Shown here: positions 46,318 to 59,187 of the stretch, one piece after another
Layout of the letters: each line of letters opens with the position of its first letter
Position numbering within the stretch: the first letter of the stretch is position 1
From: Thermothelomyces thermophilus ATCC 42464
Taxonomy: Eukaryota > Ascomycota > Sordariomycetes > Sordariales > Chaetomiaceae
Reading direction: 5' to 3'
Length of the DNA: 64,000 bases
NCBI RefSeq assembly: GCF_000226095.1
Contig: NC_016477.1
Coordinates: 2,666,001-2,730,000 of the forward strand
Notes under the pieces: generated by a model
The model's database searches: none
Told to the model about the DNA's origin: nothing
What the model saw: the letters and a program-made list of their open reading frames with translations, nothing else
Position numbers and translations under genes: made by a program

Positions 46318-46764
46318 TATCACGGATAAGCATATAGGCGGCCCGGCAGGCTATAGCTAGGACACGGGACATTCCGACAGCCAATCACTCGACGGACCAA
46401 TCAGAAGATTATCACCGCCAAGACTAAGGTCTTCACTGGTGATAATAGCATGTCACCGTTAATAACGTAGAATTACGAAGTGAAAGGAGAAGTGGTACTG
46501 GTAATAACTATTAAAGAGGGATAGACCATTGTGTATATATAGCTAGTTAGTCACTCGTTATAGTGGACTCTGGGAGTTTGCTAGTGGTAATAATTACAAT
46601 CATAGTACTTATACCAAGCATTGCTAATTACTGTGAGAGATAACTCTAGTGTTATTGTGAACCCTTTGGCTTTACCGAATCCCTTAGACGACCCGCCTGC
46701 TCGTCACGCTCAATCTACCTCCGTCTAGACCCTTTTAGAAGAAGTCTAAGTTAGGTTCGTCACA
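46318..46764 (+). repeat. LTR type A, 3' LTR of element 1 (447 bp)
   Basis: Starts TATCACGG (RIP form of TGTCACGG) after AGGAGGGGCATCG, ends CGTCACA, then target duplication GATAG. Confidence 0.93.
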
Positions 46765-46769
46765 GATAG

Positions 46770-49700
46770 AAAAAGACAAAGAAGTCGTTAATATAGAAGA
46801 CGAGTATAACGCGTTTATCTTGGCTTAGAAATAGACACTTCTCTTCCCTTAAAGGCTGTAGGCTAAGCTTAGAAAGCGTTTTATAGAACTCCTTATACTA
46901 TAGAAGTAGTAAGTCCCTTAAGCCGTATAGGGCTTATAGGAGTTCTATGTACTTTCCTAGCTATTTAAAGCCTTCTAGAAGTTTATAGATAATAGGGTCG
47001 TTTTCTAGCCTCTCTACGTTAAGGAACGCTTACACTATATCGAACTATTTGACTTTAAGATCGAAATACACTATAAGCGCTATTATCATTTGGAACGTTT
47101 ATACCGCTAGCGTAGTAGCGTACGTATTCTCTAGACCACTTATATCTTATAGATCACTATATATATATATCTATGACTTATACTTCTCGAGGAATCTGTC
47201 CTTGTTAAACTTATATATAAATACCTACTTTAACGGTATAGGTCGTACTTTCGCCTACTTATAGGGGATGACTTTTTACGTTCCCTTACTTTCTAAGTTA
47301 TATATCTTATCTCTAATAGCTTCTTTAAACTATTCTCCCAATAGGTGGTTATATAGGTTCTTCTAGTTACTAGGCAATTAGATAAGTTTATTAATATACT
47401 AACGTGGCTTATTTAGAGATACTCCTGGATATATAGCGTCTTTCTGCTATATTATGGCTATAAATACTATATATAGCGTTCTTATGCTCTAGCTATCTAG
47501 GCAAGCTTCCTATTAATTAGGTAGGTAAGTTATATAAAACTGCTAGAATTCTGGAGTAATAGTTCGAAAGGAGTATTTATAGTTAACTCTCTTATAATAG
47601 TGTAGTCTTTCGCTTGACTATATAGGAGCCTATAGCTATAAAGCCCTCCTCTTACCTCTGCCTCTCTATATAGGAGGTTACTAAGTTGTTTCTCCTTTGT
47701 CTACTTGCTCTAGAGAATACGCTAGCGAATTCGGACTTTGCTTAGCACTCTGTTCCTCCTAATCTTATGCCTAGGAAGATATATCGGTAGTATTATCCCT
47801 AGCTTCTAGCTCTTCCGCTAACTCGTTATACGTATTAGATATATCTATAGAAGGTACTTCTCCTTCCTATAGGGGGTCTTCCCTGCTCTCCTAAGCTACT
47901 AGTTAGCTAGCTAGAGTCTTAAGAAGCCCTAAGTCTAAATCTTTGTCTTAATAGTAAGCTCCTTCTTCTGCTGGTATAGAGTGTACTAATGTAGGCTTAG
48001 GTATATATTTAGGGGTTAAGAGTCTTCTAAAGCTCTCTATCTACTTGGCAAGTTTTTTTGCTGCTCTCTCTTGAACTATAGGCGACTAAGAAGCTATTGG
48101 TTTGCCTATAGGCTACATTTCTAAGAGTTTCTCCCTTACCCTTAAGTCTTAACCTTATTATTAGAGAGGTTTTTCTATCGCTAGACTTGTCTACGATAGG
48201 GGCTAAGTTATAATAATAGAGCCCTATATAGGTTAACAGGTCTACTCTAACGCTTGCTAGAGAAACTGATTATCTTAGGAATCCTTGCCTAGGTTAAAAA
48301 GATCGACTTTGTAGCTCGAGATAGTAACAGGTTAGTCTTTTGGTTATACTTTCTCTAGGTTAAAGAACATCTTTTTATCAAAGTAAACGTTATAAGTTAT
48401 AATAACCCTATTAAGCTTAGGTATCTAGATATAGTAAATATTAGATACGCGATATTCTATAAGATACCCTATTAGCCTATATAATAGCACCTTAAAGTCC
48501 TTTATACGTCTATTCGCTTCCCTATCCTTATAGGGGATATACGCCCTATATCTATATACGAAGATGCCGCTTTAATCTAGGCGTAAGTCGCTAGTTATTA
48601 TAATAACAAATCTAGGTTTATACTAGTAAAAATACCATTTAAACTAGGAGTAGAGCATCTCGTTAGGGCTTTTAAACTTATAAGCTTTGCTTAAGCTAAT
48701 TAAATATAGGTATACTATAACTTATATACTTTCTAACTAGAGCTTCTTAGGTAAATTCGCTCTATTTAGTATCTTAATCAAGCGTAAGATTAGTTCCTAC
48801 CCTACTTGCTTAGCTAGTCTATTTAGTTCGTAAGTATATAGCGGTAATAGTTTAAGATTAATACTACTTTCTATTAGCTACGTTTAGTACTGTAAAGGCG
48901 TTCGCCCTACGAGACTAATCGTTATAATGTCATTATCCTACTTGATCTTATAGATAGCAAGCCTATATTAACGTCTTACCTAGCTTTTAAAGTTCTAAAT
49001 AACTCCTAGGATCTCCTCTAACGTTTTCATCGTTAATAGGAAAGGGAATAGCTTACTACTATACTTATTAATAATTACAAGTAACTAGCGTAATCTATTA
49101 ATCGCTTCTAGGAAGTCAAAAAGATCCTATACAACGCGTTAGAACGGATAGGCTGACTTTTGCTTAGGTAGTCTCCTTAAGATGACCTTCCCGGTATAAG
49201 TATAAGTGTAGCTCTTGCACTTAATACGCGCCGTCCCTTTGATCTTGACGTTTCTAGCGTTATTAACGAGTGCTCTTAATGCTTCTAGACTAAAGTATCC
49301 TACTTTTAAGTGCTAGAGTTTCTCTATATCCTCTCTTATAGTAGATGAAGCTCGTATACGTAACCTCCTTCCCTATATAATAAATATACTCTAGAAAGAC
49401 ATTTAGGTATTAACTAAACCTGCTTTACTAATTATTATATAACTTAGAAAGCTTAGGTAGTAGGAAAGCGGCTTATATTCGAGGAAAGTAAGGTTATACT
49501 TACGTTCTAACTTTCTAAGGATAACGTTCTTCTCTAGTATTCTATACTATAATAAGTAATCTAGACCGTAGTACTATACTCCTACCTTAAATAGTAAAGT
49601 CTCTAAGATAATATTTATATAGAATCCTTTGACGATAGCGATATCCTTAAGTATTAGACTCTCTATATATAGATTATATAATCTATTTAGAGCGTTCTTG

Positions 49701-50190
49701 ATGATCCGAGTTCCCTTTCTACTTATAGGAAACGTTATCGTACCTACTTCTATAAACTCTAGCTTATTAAGCTTGACAAAGGACCTAAGAATAAGGAACT
49801 TCTTGTTATTAACTAGGTAGGTAGACTTATAAATATTAACTATGGTACTTTCTAATAGTAGATAGCGCTATATACTAATAGTACTAAACGTACAATAGTA
49901 GCTTATAAGCTCTCTAAGTAGCTAAAGGCTAATTACTAAAGCGTTAAGAGAACTAGGGTATCTTACCCTTAATTACCTAGAATAGAATAGCTCCCCCTAC
50001 TTAGTAATAAGCTAACCCTTTAATTTAGCCTATCTTAGCTATTTAAGCTACTTGTAAATTCTTTTATATTCCTTCTTAGAGAGATATATATATTACTTAT
50101 TATCATATAAGGCTTACCTAAGTATATTATAGTCTACTAGATCCTATTTATATCTAGGTCGCTTATAAAGACACTTATAATCTTTCTAGA
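46770..50190 (-). mobile_element. Right copia element: RT N-terminal half, integrase and gag region
   Basis: Minus-strand reading from 47,345 to 46,770 gives the RVT_2 start (W-K-V-I, F-D-L-K-V-K, D-P-I-I-Y-K-L, L-Y-G-L-R-D) and its catalytic box, now YIND (46,784-46,795, Asp to Asn by RIP), just before element 1 interrupts. Further right, integrase and gag remnants with dense stops extend to about 50,190, where a LINE begins. No 5' LTR is seen, so the element is truncated or continues beyond the window. Confidence 0.78.
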
Positions 50191-50478
50191 GGGAGTACTA
50201 CCACTATAGCCCCGTCGAAGTCGGCTAGATTCCTCGGGGTCTAGCTAGACTAGAGGCTATAGTGGGGCCCCCATTGCGTAAAGGTAGCTAAGAAGCTAGA
50301 AACCTAGGAGTTTGCCCTAACCAGGCTCGCTGCGAAGACCTAGGGCCCCGGCCTCTTACAGGCCTGCAAGGTCTATACCAAGTGTATCCACAGCGCCCTA
50401 GCTTACAGGGCCTCGAACTTTCACAAGCCTACAAAGCCAGGGGGTAAGCCGGAAGGCCCTGCTAAGGAACTATCAAAG
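50191..50478 (+). mobile_element. Tad1-like LINE fragment, part 1 (end of RT)
   Basis: GC-richer than its surroundings. One plus-strand frame reads A-P-S-K-S-A-R-F-L-G-V, later F-A-L-T-R-L-A, then H-S-A-L-A-Y and K-P-E-G-P-A-K-E-L-S-K, typical of the thumb region after the RT of fungal Tad1-clade LINEs. All stops are TAG from CAG/TGG. Element 2 interrupts it at 50,479; the frame continues at 58,555. Confidence 0.75.
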
Positions 50479-50931
50479 TGTCACGAGCCAACCATATACC
50501 GCGACCCAGTAGGGCGCAGCAGGCTAAATAAGCCACCAATCAAGAAGGGCACGGAGCGAGGCTAACACGGGATCGCTAGGGAGCGCGGGCTACCATGGGC
50601 GAACAATTGCCAAAAAGGGAAAGATAGCAAAGGATAGCCAGCTACTAAAGGCAATCTAGGGGCAGGCTAGAAAGGGACCTTAAGCGACCAACAAAAGTAT
50701 ATATATATGTAAATAATTACTCGTCATAGTAGACTCTAGGAGTTTACTAGTAATAGCAACCTATAATTACAGTACTTATACTAAGCATCACTAACTACTA
50801 TAAGAGATAACTCTAGTATTATTATAAACCCTTTAGCTTTACTAAATCCCTTAGACGACCTGTACGCTTGTCCCGTTTAATCTACCTTCGTCTAAACCCT
50901 TTTAGAAGAAGTCTAAGTTAGGTTCGTTATA
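50479..50931 (+). repeat. LTR type C, 5' LTR of element 2 (453 bp)
   Basis: TGTCACGAGCC...GTTATA. U3 is unrelated to types A and B, with less RIP damage than most. From the TATA box (TATATATATATG, about 50,699) onwards it matches the other gypsy LTRs. Confidence 0.93.
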
Positions 50932-50932
50932 C

Positions 50933-50943
50933 GTTACTATTAC
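50933..50943 (+). other. Putative primer-binding site of element 2 (self-priming type)
   Basis: GTTACTATTAC one base after the LTR; a RIP-changed form of GTTGCTATCAC, complementary to the LTR sequence GTAATAGCAAC (one mismatch). Confidence 0.55.
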
Positions 50944-50958
50944 TCCCTTTATTTTATC

Positions 50959-53800
50959 ATGGTTTAGGATAAAGGTGATTTCGACCTCGATATCGACATA
51001 GCTACTAACATTATAGCCGAATAGCTGCTTGCCTAGCTTAGTTAACTTTAGTAGTAGATTTAGGAGTTAGACTAGAGAGATAAAGTTACTTAAGCTCAGA
51101 TCAAGGAACTCGAGAACGGTAAAAAGCACTTGTAGAAGCTAGTTAGCAAGGCCTATACTAAAATCAAGGCACTCGAGGGCGCTAAAGCGAGCTATATTAA
51201 AATCGAACTACCTGGCAAATATAGAGGAACTAAGGAAGATCTTGTAGGATTCCTAACAAACCTCTAATCCTACTTCTGGCTTAATGACGACAAGTTTCCG
51301 GATAATAAGGCCAAAGTCCTCTATATAGCTATAAGACTAGAGGGCAAGGTGCTTAGATGGTTCGAGCCTATATAGAATGACTATCTTATTAAAGAAGACG
51401 AAGATGACCGAGACGTGTTTATATAAGTAGTCTTTTGATCTTATGACCATTTTAAAGAAGAGCTTCGGAAGGTTTTTAGTGATAAAGATAAGAAGATTTA
51501 TATATAAGAAAGACTTGCTAATCTTTAATAGACTAAGTTAGTAGCTTCCTATACTATATAGTTTAGATAGGATATACTTAAGTCTTAGCTTAACGATAAG
51601 ACGTTAATGTAACTATTCTATAACGGCTTAAAGAAAAAGGTTAAAGACGAGCTATATAAGTATGACTGGCCTAAGACCCTAGACGAATATATTATATAGG
51701 CTATTAGAATCGATAATCGACTTTATATATAAGAGTAGTAGAAACGAGGTTAGATAAACGGAACCGTGGTTAAGGCTAATGATAAGAAAAAACGAGCATA
51801 CATTAGCACCTCGTATAAGATACATCCTAAAGCTATAGATATAGATATAGCGTAAAAGCAGGATAAGAAGAAGATAACTAAAGACAAGTCTAACGTTACC
51901 TGCTATAACTATAGAAAGAAAGGACATTATAAACGAGAATGTTAAAGCCTAAAGAAAGACTAGAAACTAGTCCCTAAAAAGGAAATTACAGCCATTAACG
52001 AAACCGCCAAAGATATTATCAAAGTAGCGGCCACAAGCTACAAAAACAGGGATAGCGACACGGATAGTCTTAGACACAACAGCGATAGTAAAGACAAATA
52101 AGCACCGTTATCACGAGCCAACTATATACCGCGACCCGGTGGGGCACAGGAGGCTAAATGAGCCACTAATCAAGAAGGGCACGAAGCGAGGCTGACACAG
52201 GATTGCTAGGGAGCGTAGGCTACCACAGGCGAACGATTGCCAAAAGGGAAAGATAGCGGAGGATAGCTAGCTACTAAAGGCAATCTAAGAACAGGATAGA
52301 AGGGGACTATAAGCAATCGGCAGAAGTATATATATATATAAATAGCCACTTGTTATGGTAGACTCTAGGAGTTTACCAGTGATAGTAACCTAACCTACAA
52401 TTACAAGTACTTATACTAAGCATTATTGACTATTGTAGGAGACAACTCTAGTGTTGTTATAAACCCTTTGGCTTTACCGAATCCCTTAGACGACCTATAC
52501 GCTTGTCCCGCTTAATTTACCTCTGTCTAAACCCTTTTAGAAGAAGTCTAAGTTAGGTTTGTTATAACTGTACTCTAAACTAGTTTCTATAGACCTAGAA
52601 ATAGGTCTTGTTAAATAGGATATAGCAAGAGAGTATATATTACTAATTTCAATTCTCCTAGCCTTAAGGCAATAGGGTTTCATAGTTATATAGAGGTAGG
52701 ATAGATTGTAGACAACCGACACCTAAGGAATCGAGAGACCTGGACCTAATGTTCTATTCCTCTAGGAACGAATTAAATAGTATCGTAACGAAGTTTTCCG
52801 GCTTAATACGGAACTATACGAATAGGATGAACGCCTGATTTGACTTACCTAGTAGAGCAATAAGATAAGGGACAAGATAAGGGAACTCCGACGTATTATA
52901 GAAACTATCAAAAGGGAACAGCCTATAATATATAATAGGCCCGATAGCTACGCTAAGTATTTTGACGACTAGTAACTTAGCTATAACGTATAGAACCCCG
53001 AGTACCAGTTTATACGTACAAATCGTGGAAAAGATAAGCGTATATAGGAAAGCTATTAGAAGAAACACTCCTACCTTAGCATTAGAGTATCTATAATCTA
53101 CGTACAGTAGGAAGGATTTAGGAAAGAGTTCTAATACCTCCTAGGCGACGCTATACGACTATACCCTCGATACAAGGCATACATACAAGTGCCCTAGTTC
53201 TAGTATATAGTATATAAATGCCAATACTACTTTTACGACAAATTCGAAAATAATTACTAGCTAACCTAACAAGGAAATGAGAATAGAAGCCTCTGCCCTA
53301 TAGAATAGGTCTATAATGCAGGAAACAAAGCAGCCAAATTGCTCTAGAAGATCGAAGCCCGTAATCTAGAAGGCATTACGGTAGTTCTAAAACGAGCCTA
53401 GCCTAGGCACTACGGAACAGGACAAGACATATAGGACTCGTGCTAGAGCAATGATTACCTCTACCACATAGACAAAAAGAAATCGCGAATTCGGGAACTT
53501 TAGATAAGGCTATAGTATATACGACGAAAAGCAGAACAGACCTAATAGTAGGAAGCTATAAGCACTCGATAGCTTACAGAAATAAGTACGATTGACGAAG
53601 CTGCTATTAGCCGAATAACTAAAGAGGTTAGTACTAACTTAGGAAATGGGTTAGGGCCCTTTGAAGGGCCCGAAGACTATTAATACCTATATAGTGGCAA
53701 GTGATAGCGTAATATAGGAGGAACTAGCATAAGAGACCACTATATCGAGACCTCCTAGTAGAAATATAGGAAATTGCTATAATCTTTAGATGACGGCGGC
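50959..53800 (+). pseudogene. gag region of element 2, split by a solo LTR
   Basis: The gag ATG is preserved at 50,959 (M-V-*-D-K-G-D-F-D-L-D). The first zinc knuckle lies near 51,898-51,942, with C-Y-N-Y...G-H-Y-K-R-E-C: only the second Cys is lost (to Tyr). The extension with further Cys/His motifs follows. The solo LTR 52,109-52,566 interrupts it. Confidence 0.8.
52109..52566 (+). repeat. Solo LTR type C nested in element 2 (458 bp)
   Basis: TATCACGAGCC...GTTATA with 5-bp target duplications ACCGT/ACTGT (52,104-52,108 and 52,567-52,571). The interrupted sequence equals 40,790-40,810 of element 1. It carries the clearest start-like sequence GTGATAGTAAC (52,379-52,389). Confidence 0.92.
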
Positions 53801-53839
53801 AAGATAAGCAATTATAGATAATAGCACAATAGAAGTAGC

Positions 53840-56800
53840 ACGAAATGTTTGTACTAGTGGATAGTAGAGCAAAGATGAACCTGATTTTGCCGACACTTGT
53901 AAATTAGCTACAGATACCCTAGAGAATGAAGCAGAAATATAGTATAGTCAAGGGGCCATTCCTAACGTAATAGGTATATAAGGAGACTAAACCGATCGAT
54001 ATTACTATAGCAAGGAAGACTATAGTAGTTATATTTAGCATTATAGATATAGATAATAATAAAGATATGATATTAGGGTTACTATAGTATAAAGATTACG
54101 ACCTAGACATTAGCTAGAAAAATAGTAGCTACCTATAACCCTAAACGGAGTTATATTTAACTAGTAAGATAGGGAGTATACAAAGATTATAAGCAGACGA
54201 TGCTTAGGGGAAGGCATATCCTATAGATTTACTATAAGAGACAGATAGTAGTAAGCAGACTACTATAGACTCTAGAAGAAGCGGTATAACGATACCGACG
54301 TTACGATAGGAAGAACGAGCTAAACCGCCGATAGCTGTTCTCTCTATTAACAAATGTAGAACACTATAACTAGAGTAGTAGGTTAAGACAGGAGAAATTG
54401 CTAGTATTGCCATAGACAGAACTAAGTTCGTATACTATTAGAAAGCCAAGAGACGAGACAAGACCAGGGAAGTACCAAAGGAATACGAAGGACACCTAGC
54501 ATTCGAACCAAAGCATCTAAAAGGATTACCAGAGCACGGCCTATAGGATTACGAGATCAAGCTCAAGGAAGGAGCACGACTAAAGTTCTTTAAGATTTAC
54601 TATACGAGCTAGACATAGAACGAAGAACTTAAGTGATATTTAGAGAAGAACCTTTGAAAAGGATATATCTGCCTATTGACATTGCTAGCAGGCTACCTAA
54701 TCCTATTTATGCCTAAGAAAGATAGAAAGCTATAGTTATATATTGACTATTGGCAACTTAATAAACAGACTATGAAAAACCGATACCTGTTACTGTTAAT
54801 CTTATAGCTCTAAGATTAGTTAGTAAGAGCCTAATATTTCATACGTCTTGACTTGCTATTGGCCTATAACTATATATAGATTAAAGAAGGCAATAAGTGG
54901 AAAACGGCCTTTAGGATACCCTATAGCCATTACAAGTACCTTGTCATGCTATTTAGACTTATAGACGCGTTGGTAACGTTTTAAGCCCTAATTAATCAAG
55001 CTATCTGACCCTTTCTCGACAAATTTATAGTATATTATCTCGACGATATACTTATCTTCTCTAAGACGATAGACGAACACCGGAAGTATATAAGAGTAGT
55101 GCTAGACACGTTACATACGTATAAACTATTAGTTAATAAGGAAAAGAGCGAATTTTACGTTAGGAAAACAGTGTTTTTAGGATATAAAATATCCCTAGGA
55201 CAAATTTGGATAAAACCTTTAAAGGTTAAAGCTATTAAGGATTAGCTACGACCGACGTTAGTTATAGAAGTACAAAGTTTCATTAGGTTTACAAACTTCT
55301 ACCGGATGTTCATTAGGAACTTCGGAGCGATCGTACGACCTTTATATAAACTTACCAAGAAGAATACTAAATTCTAATAGGAAGAGCAATATAAATAAGT
55401 ATTTATATAGATTCGTGATGCTATTACTAAAGATCTAGTACTAGTGCTACTAGACCCTAAGAAGCTATTTAAGGTAGAAACGGACGCTTTAGACTACGCC
55501 ATCAGAGGACAATTAGGATAACAAGACAAACAAGGGAAGCTATATCCTATAGCCTTCTTTTCAAAGAAGCTCGATAGACTACATCTCAATTATCCGATCT
55601 ATAATAAGGAATTACTTACGATTGTCGAAGCTTTTAAGGAATAGTAACTATACCTTAGCGGTATAATTAAACTAGTATAAGTGTATACAGATTATAAGAA
55701 TTTACAATACTTTATAACGACAAAGGAGCTTAACAGACGACAAATATAATAGGTAGAATTCCTTACGAAATTCAATTTTGAGATCTGCTATAAGAAGGGT
55801 AAAGAGAACGTATAAGCGGACGCCTTAAGCTAACGAACGGATTATACAGAAAGACGAATAGAAATAACGCTACTATTATTTAAGGAACGAATAGACAGAA
55901 CACTATATTACGAAACGTAGATATCTATAGAAGACGATCTACTCGACTCGTTCCTAGAATGTTATATAATCTTTCGAGAAGAAAGGATTAACAAGGTATA
56001 GTATTAAGCAATACCTAGACTAGTAGTACCTAACGAAGTAGAAGAAAAAGATAGGAAACTCTAGTACTAAGGCAAAGTATATATCTATGATAAAGATTAA
56101 TAGCTGTAAATGATTTAAGAACTCTATAAGTCGAAACTCGGAGGATATAAAGGAGTTACAAAGACTATTGCATAAGTCAAGAAACACTATGACTTTCTAC
56201 AGTTAATAGCATACGTTAAGAAAGTTATATAGAACTACGATATCTATAGTCAAAGCAAAACGGCACGGTATAAGCTATATAGGCTACTCTAGCCACTGCC
56301 AATAGCTGACAAACTATAGAGTTTAGTTATAATAGACTTTATTACAAAACTGCTAGAATCTAAGGACACGGCTATAGGAGTAATCTATAATAGTATTCTC
56401 ATTATAGTAGATTGCCTAACTAAATAGGCATACTTCTTTCCCTACAAGGAGTCCTAGACAGCTAAACAGTTAGTAGACGTGATCTATCGGCAAGTTATAT
56501 TAATATATACTTGGCCGTAAGAATAGATCACTGATAGAGACACCAAGTTTATATCGAAGTTCTGGCAAGCGTTAATATAACAATTGGGCGTTAATAGCAA
56601 ACTGTCAACGGCATATTACCTATAAACCGACGGATAAACGGAGCAACTAAACCAAGTTATCAAGCAATACCTCCGTTCTTATATTAAGTACTAGCAAGAT
56701 AACTAGGTCATGGTATTGCTAACAGCATAACTCGCCTACAATATAACGCTAACAGAAACGACTAAAGTCATACCGTTCTTCGCAAACTACGGATATAAAG

Positions 56801-57350
56801 CAGACCTTAGGCAAGGACTAGAGGTTACGGTGCCAAGAGCAGCGGTCAAAGTAAAACAAATGTATATACTATATAAGAAGCTTAAAAAGGAACTCAAGTT
56901 TGTTAGAACTAGAATGAAGAACTACTATAATAAACACAGGCTCGAGGGACCTTGCCTAGAGAGGGGAGACAAGTCTACCTAATTATACAAAATTTACAAA
57001 CCAAATAACTAAGTATAAAGCAAGACTTTAAGAAGGTTAGACCCTTCATTATCAAAGAACGAATCTCGACATCTAACTATTGACTATCATTACCGTTATC
57101 TATACGATTACAGACAGACGTTTTTCATATTTTACTTCCCGAACTAGCGCCAAAGAACACCAAAATTGCTATAAATATTAAAGCAAAGGATAAAGAGGAA
57201 GAATAGGATATTAAAGAAATTCTAGATTTATATATTATTAATAGAGAACTATAGTACCTAGTTAAATAGCTTGATTTTAGACTAGAAAATAACTTATAGA
57301 AACTAATTAAGAACCTAAGTTACCCTAAGAAACTAGAGTAGTTTTACTAG
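53840..57350 (+). pseudogene. pol of element 2: protease to chromodomain
   Basis: Colinear with 42,060-45,600. The protease reads V-D-S-R (near 53,857). The RT box YLDD is intact at 55,036-55,047. RNase H, integrase and chromodomain follow. It has many TAG/TAA stops and a one-base deletion near 56,972 relative to element 1. Confidence 0.88.
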
Positions 57351-57984
57351 TAGAATCCTAACTAGCTATAAGAATTAGCTCTAAAGCCTATTCTCTAATA
57401 GGAAAAGAGGGGAACCTGCTAGAATTAGAACTAGGATCTAACCCGATCGATTCCTAATTTAGCACGTCAAAAGCACCTGACACCTAAGCCTAACCTACAA
57501 GGGTCTACGTCTCCGATATCAGCGGAGGAGTATTTGGTTCTTCCTCCTCCTCTAGACGAGCTACACTACGACGAAAAACTTCGGTACCATGATCGCGTAG
57601 GGATTGCTATAAACGACGTAATCGACTTAAATGGCTTAGTGTCTAAGCAAGAAGTACCTCGGTCTTAGTAATCTCTTTCGAAACCTTCTCCTACTCTGAC
57701 AAATTCAAAAGGACTAAGATAGTTAGTAACCTAGGATTATAAAGGAAAATAACAAGGAACCTATAGGCATCTATAATATTTAGGCTACTATACTTCTTGC
57801 CTATATAAATATAGTTCTAATACTTGTTTAAACCTTCTATTATTATATAACGCTTTTACGGCTTCGTATTTTAATAACGCTTGCAAGGTATAGCGACCTT
57901 GTAACCCTCTTGCTCAATCTTGATCGTAATAGTATATCGTTTACGCTTAAGATCGCGACGGTTCCTAGGAATATAATTAGCTAT
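57307..57984 (-). pseudogene. Antisense zinc-cluster/coiled-coil gene, type C (element 2)
   Basis: The sequence is unrelated at DNA level to types A and B but has the same design. From a RIP-lost start (ATA, 57,982-57,984) it has a basic N-terminus and six Cys/Tyr positions spaced C-x2-C-x8-C-x8-C-x2-C-x6-C (first Cys, the rest Tyr), with G-K-K before the last. After a middle part (frame or intron unclear) there is a helix with L-S-R-L-R-R-L, R-R-S-V-A-R-L and four Glu (E-E-E-E). It ends at a TAA (57,307-57,309) matching the stop of the other types. RIP stops throughout. Confidence 0.58.
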
Positions 57985-58101
57985 AGCGGAAGGAAGCTAG
58001 CGGAAGAAGGACGTTACCTACAGGAAAAGAAGGGGTATTAATAGTATTTAAAACAAGTTATAAGAAGCTTTCAGGTCGAAAGCCCTAAAGAGGGGGCATT
58101 A

Positions 58102-58554
58102 TGTTACAAGCTAACCATATACCGCGACCCGGTAGGGCGTAGCAGGCTAAACGAGCTACTAATCAAGAAGGGCACGGAGCAAGGCTAACATAGGATTGCT
58201 AGGGAGTGTAGGCTACCATAGGCAAACAATTGCCAAAAAGGGAAAGATAGCAAAGGATAGCTAGCTACTAAAGGCAATCTAGGGGCAGGCTAGAAGGGGA
58301 CCTTAAGCGACCAACAAAAGTATATATATATATAAATAATCACTCGTTATAGTAGACTCTAGCAGTTTACTAGTAATAGCAACCTACAATTACAGTACTT
58401 ATACCAAGCATCGCTAACTACTATAAGAGACAACTCTAGTGTTGTTGTAAACCCTTTGGCTTTACCGAATCCCTTAGATGACCTATACGCTTGTCTTGCT
58501 TAATCTACCTTCGTCTGAACCCTTTTAGAAGAAGTCTGAGTTGGGTTCGTTATA
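58102..58554 (+). repeat. LTR type C, 3' LTR of element 2 (453 bp)
   Basis: TGTTACAAGC after the purine tract AAAGAGGGGGCATTA; ends GTTCGTTATA followed by CGAAG. Confidence 0.93.
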
Positions 58555-59187
58555 CGAAGGCCTAATATAGGGCCCTTCGGGTAGTTACTAGGGCCTATAA
58601 GGCTACTCCTATCTAGTGCCTCGAAATGGAAGCCTAGGTACTGCCCCTTGACCTCTATCTTAACAGGAGACTAGCTAACTTCGAAGCTAGACTCGACTAG
58701 CTACTCCTATAGACCAGGGTAGGCCTAGGGGCCCCCTAGGTCCCTACAAGAGCCCTTATCTAGCAGGTCTGTAATAGGCTAAGCCAGAGGTTCCGGAAGA
58801 GGAGGGCAAGGGCAAGGGGCTAGGAGCCGAGGCCTATAGCCCTAGAGGCAGCGAGGTCGATAGTCTAGTAGTAGGTTTAGGAGGGCTATAGAGAGGGTCA
58901 ACCCCCCTTATAGATCCTATAAAGGAGGCTATAGGCTACGGAACTAGCTATAGTAGCTAGCTAGAGTAACCGCTAGAAGGCCGACCAAGCCGGTAGGAGG
59001 ATATAGCGCGTATTAGACAAAGACCCCCCGTGCCTAGTTTTTATAAGGGAAGGCCTATAAAGGTACTAAGGCATAACGAAGGCCTAGAGCTCCCTACTAG
59101 TACAGGCCTATACAAGGGCTATCGGCCTCTATAACTTCCTATTTAAGGTTTAAGTCCCGGGAGTCAGTACCCCTTACTATGCCTATA
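58555..59187 (+). mobile_element. Tad1-like LINE fragment, part 2 (RNase H region to C-terminus)
   Basis: The plus-strand frame continues part 1: R-A-L-R-V-V, R-A-Y-K-A-T-P-I, L-P-L-D-L-Y-L-N-R-R-L-A, and near the end K-A-*-S-S-L-L-V-Q, V-P-G-V-S-T-P (59,155-59,175), the usual C-terminal motifs of Tad1-like ORF2. GC content is much higher than in nearby gypsy DNA. Gypsy element 3 cuts it at 59,188. Confidence 0.78.

Larger units (their letters stand above)
39178..46764 (+). mobile_element. Element 1: complete Ty3/gypsy chromovirus, type A, plus strand
   Basis: A 7,587-bp element with two 447-bp LTRs and a perfect 5-bp target duplication GATAG (39,173-39,177 and 46,765-46,769). Order: LTR, primer site, gag with two zinc knuckles, protease, RT/RNase H, integrase, chromodomain, type A 3' cassette with antisense gene, purine tract, LTR. 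It interrupts the copia RT just after its YIDD box. Damage is of RIP type throughout, but the integrase retains a 78-codon open stretch (44,691-44,924). Confidence 0.95.
50479..58554 (+). mobile_element. Element 2: complete Ty3/gypsy chromovirus, type C, plus strand
   Basis: 8,076 bp with two 453-bp LTRs and target duplications CAAAG/CGAAG (50,474-50,478 and 58,555-58,559). Gag-pol is colinear with element 1, but the U3 and the 3' cassette are a different type (C). A solo type C LTR is nested at 52,109-52,566. It is inserted in the LINE. Confidence 0.94.

Noticed and set aside
50201-50265. Inverted repeat CCACTATAGCC / GGCTATAGTGG suggesting a terminal repeat of a DNA transposon
   Set aside because: Both arms fall within a continuous LINE reading frame, so the pairing is probably accidental.
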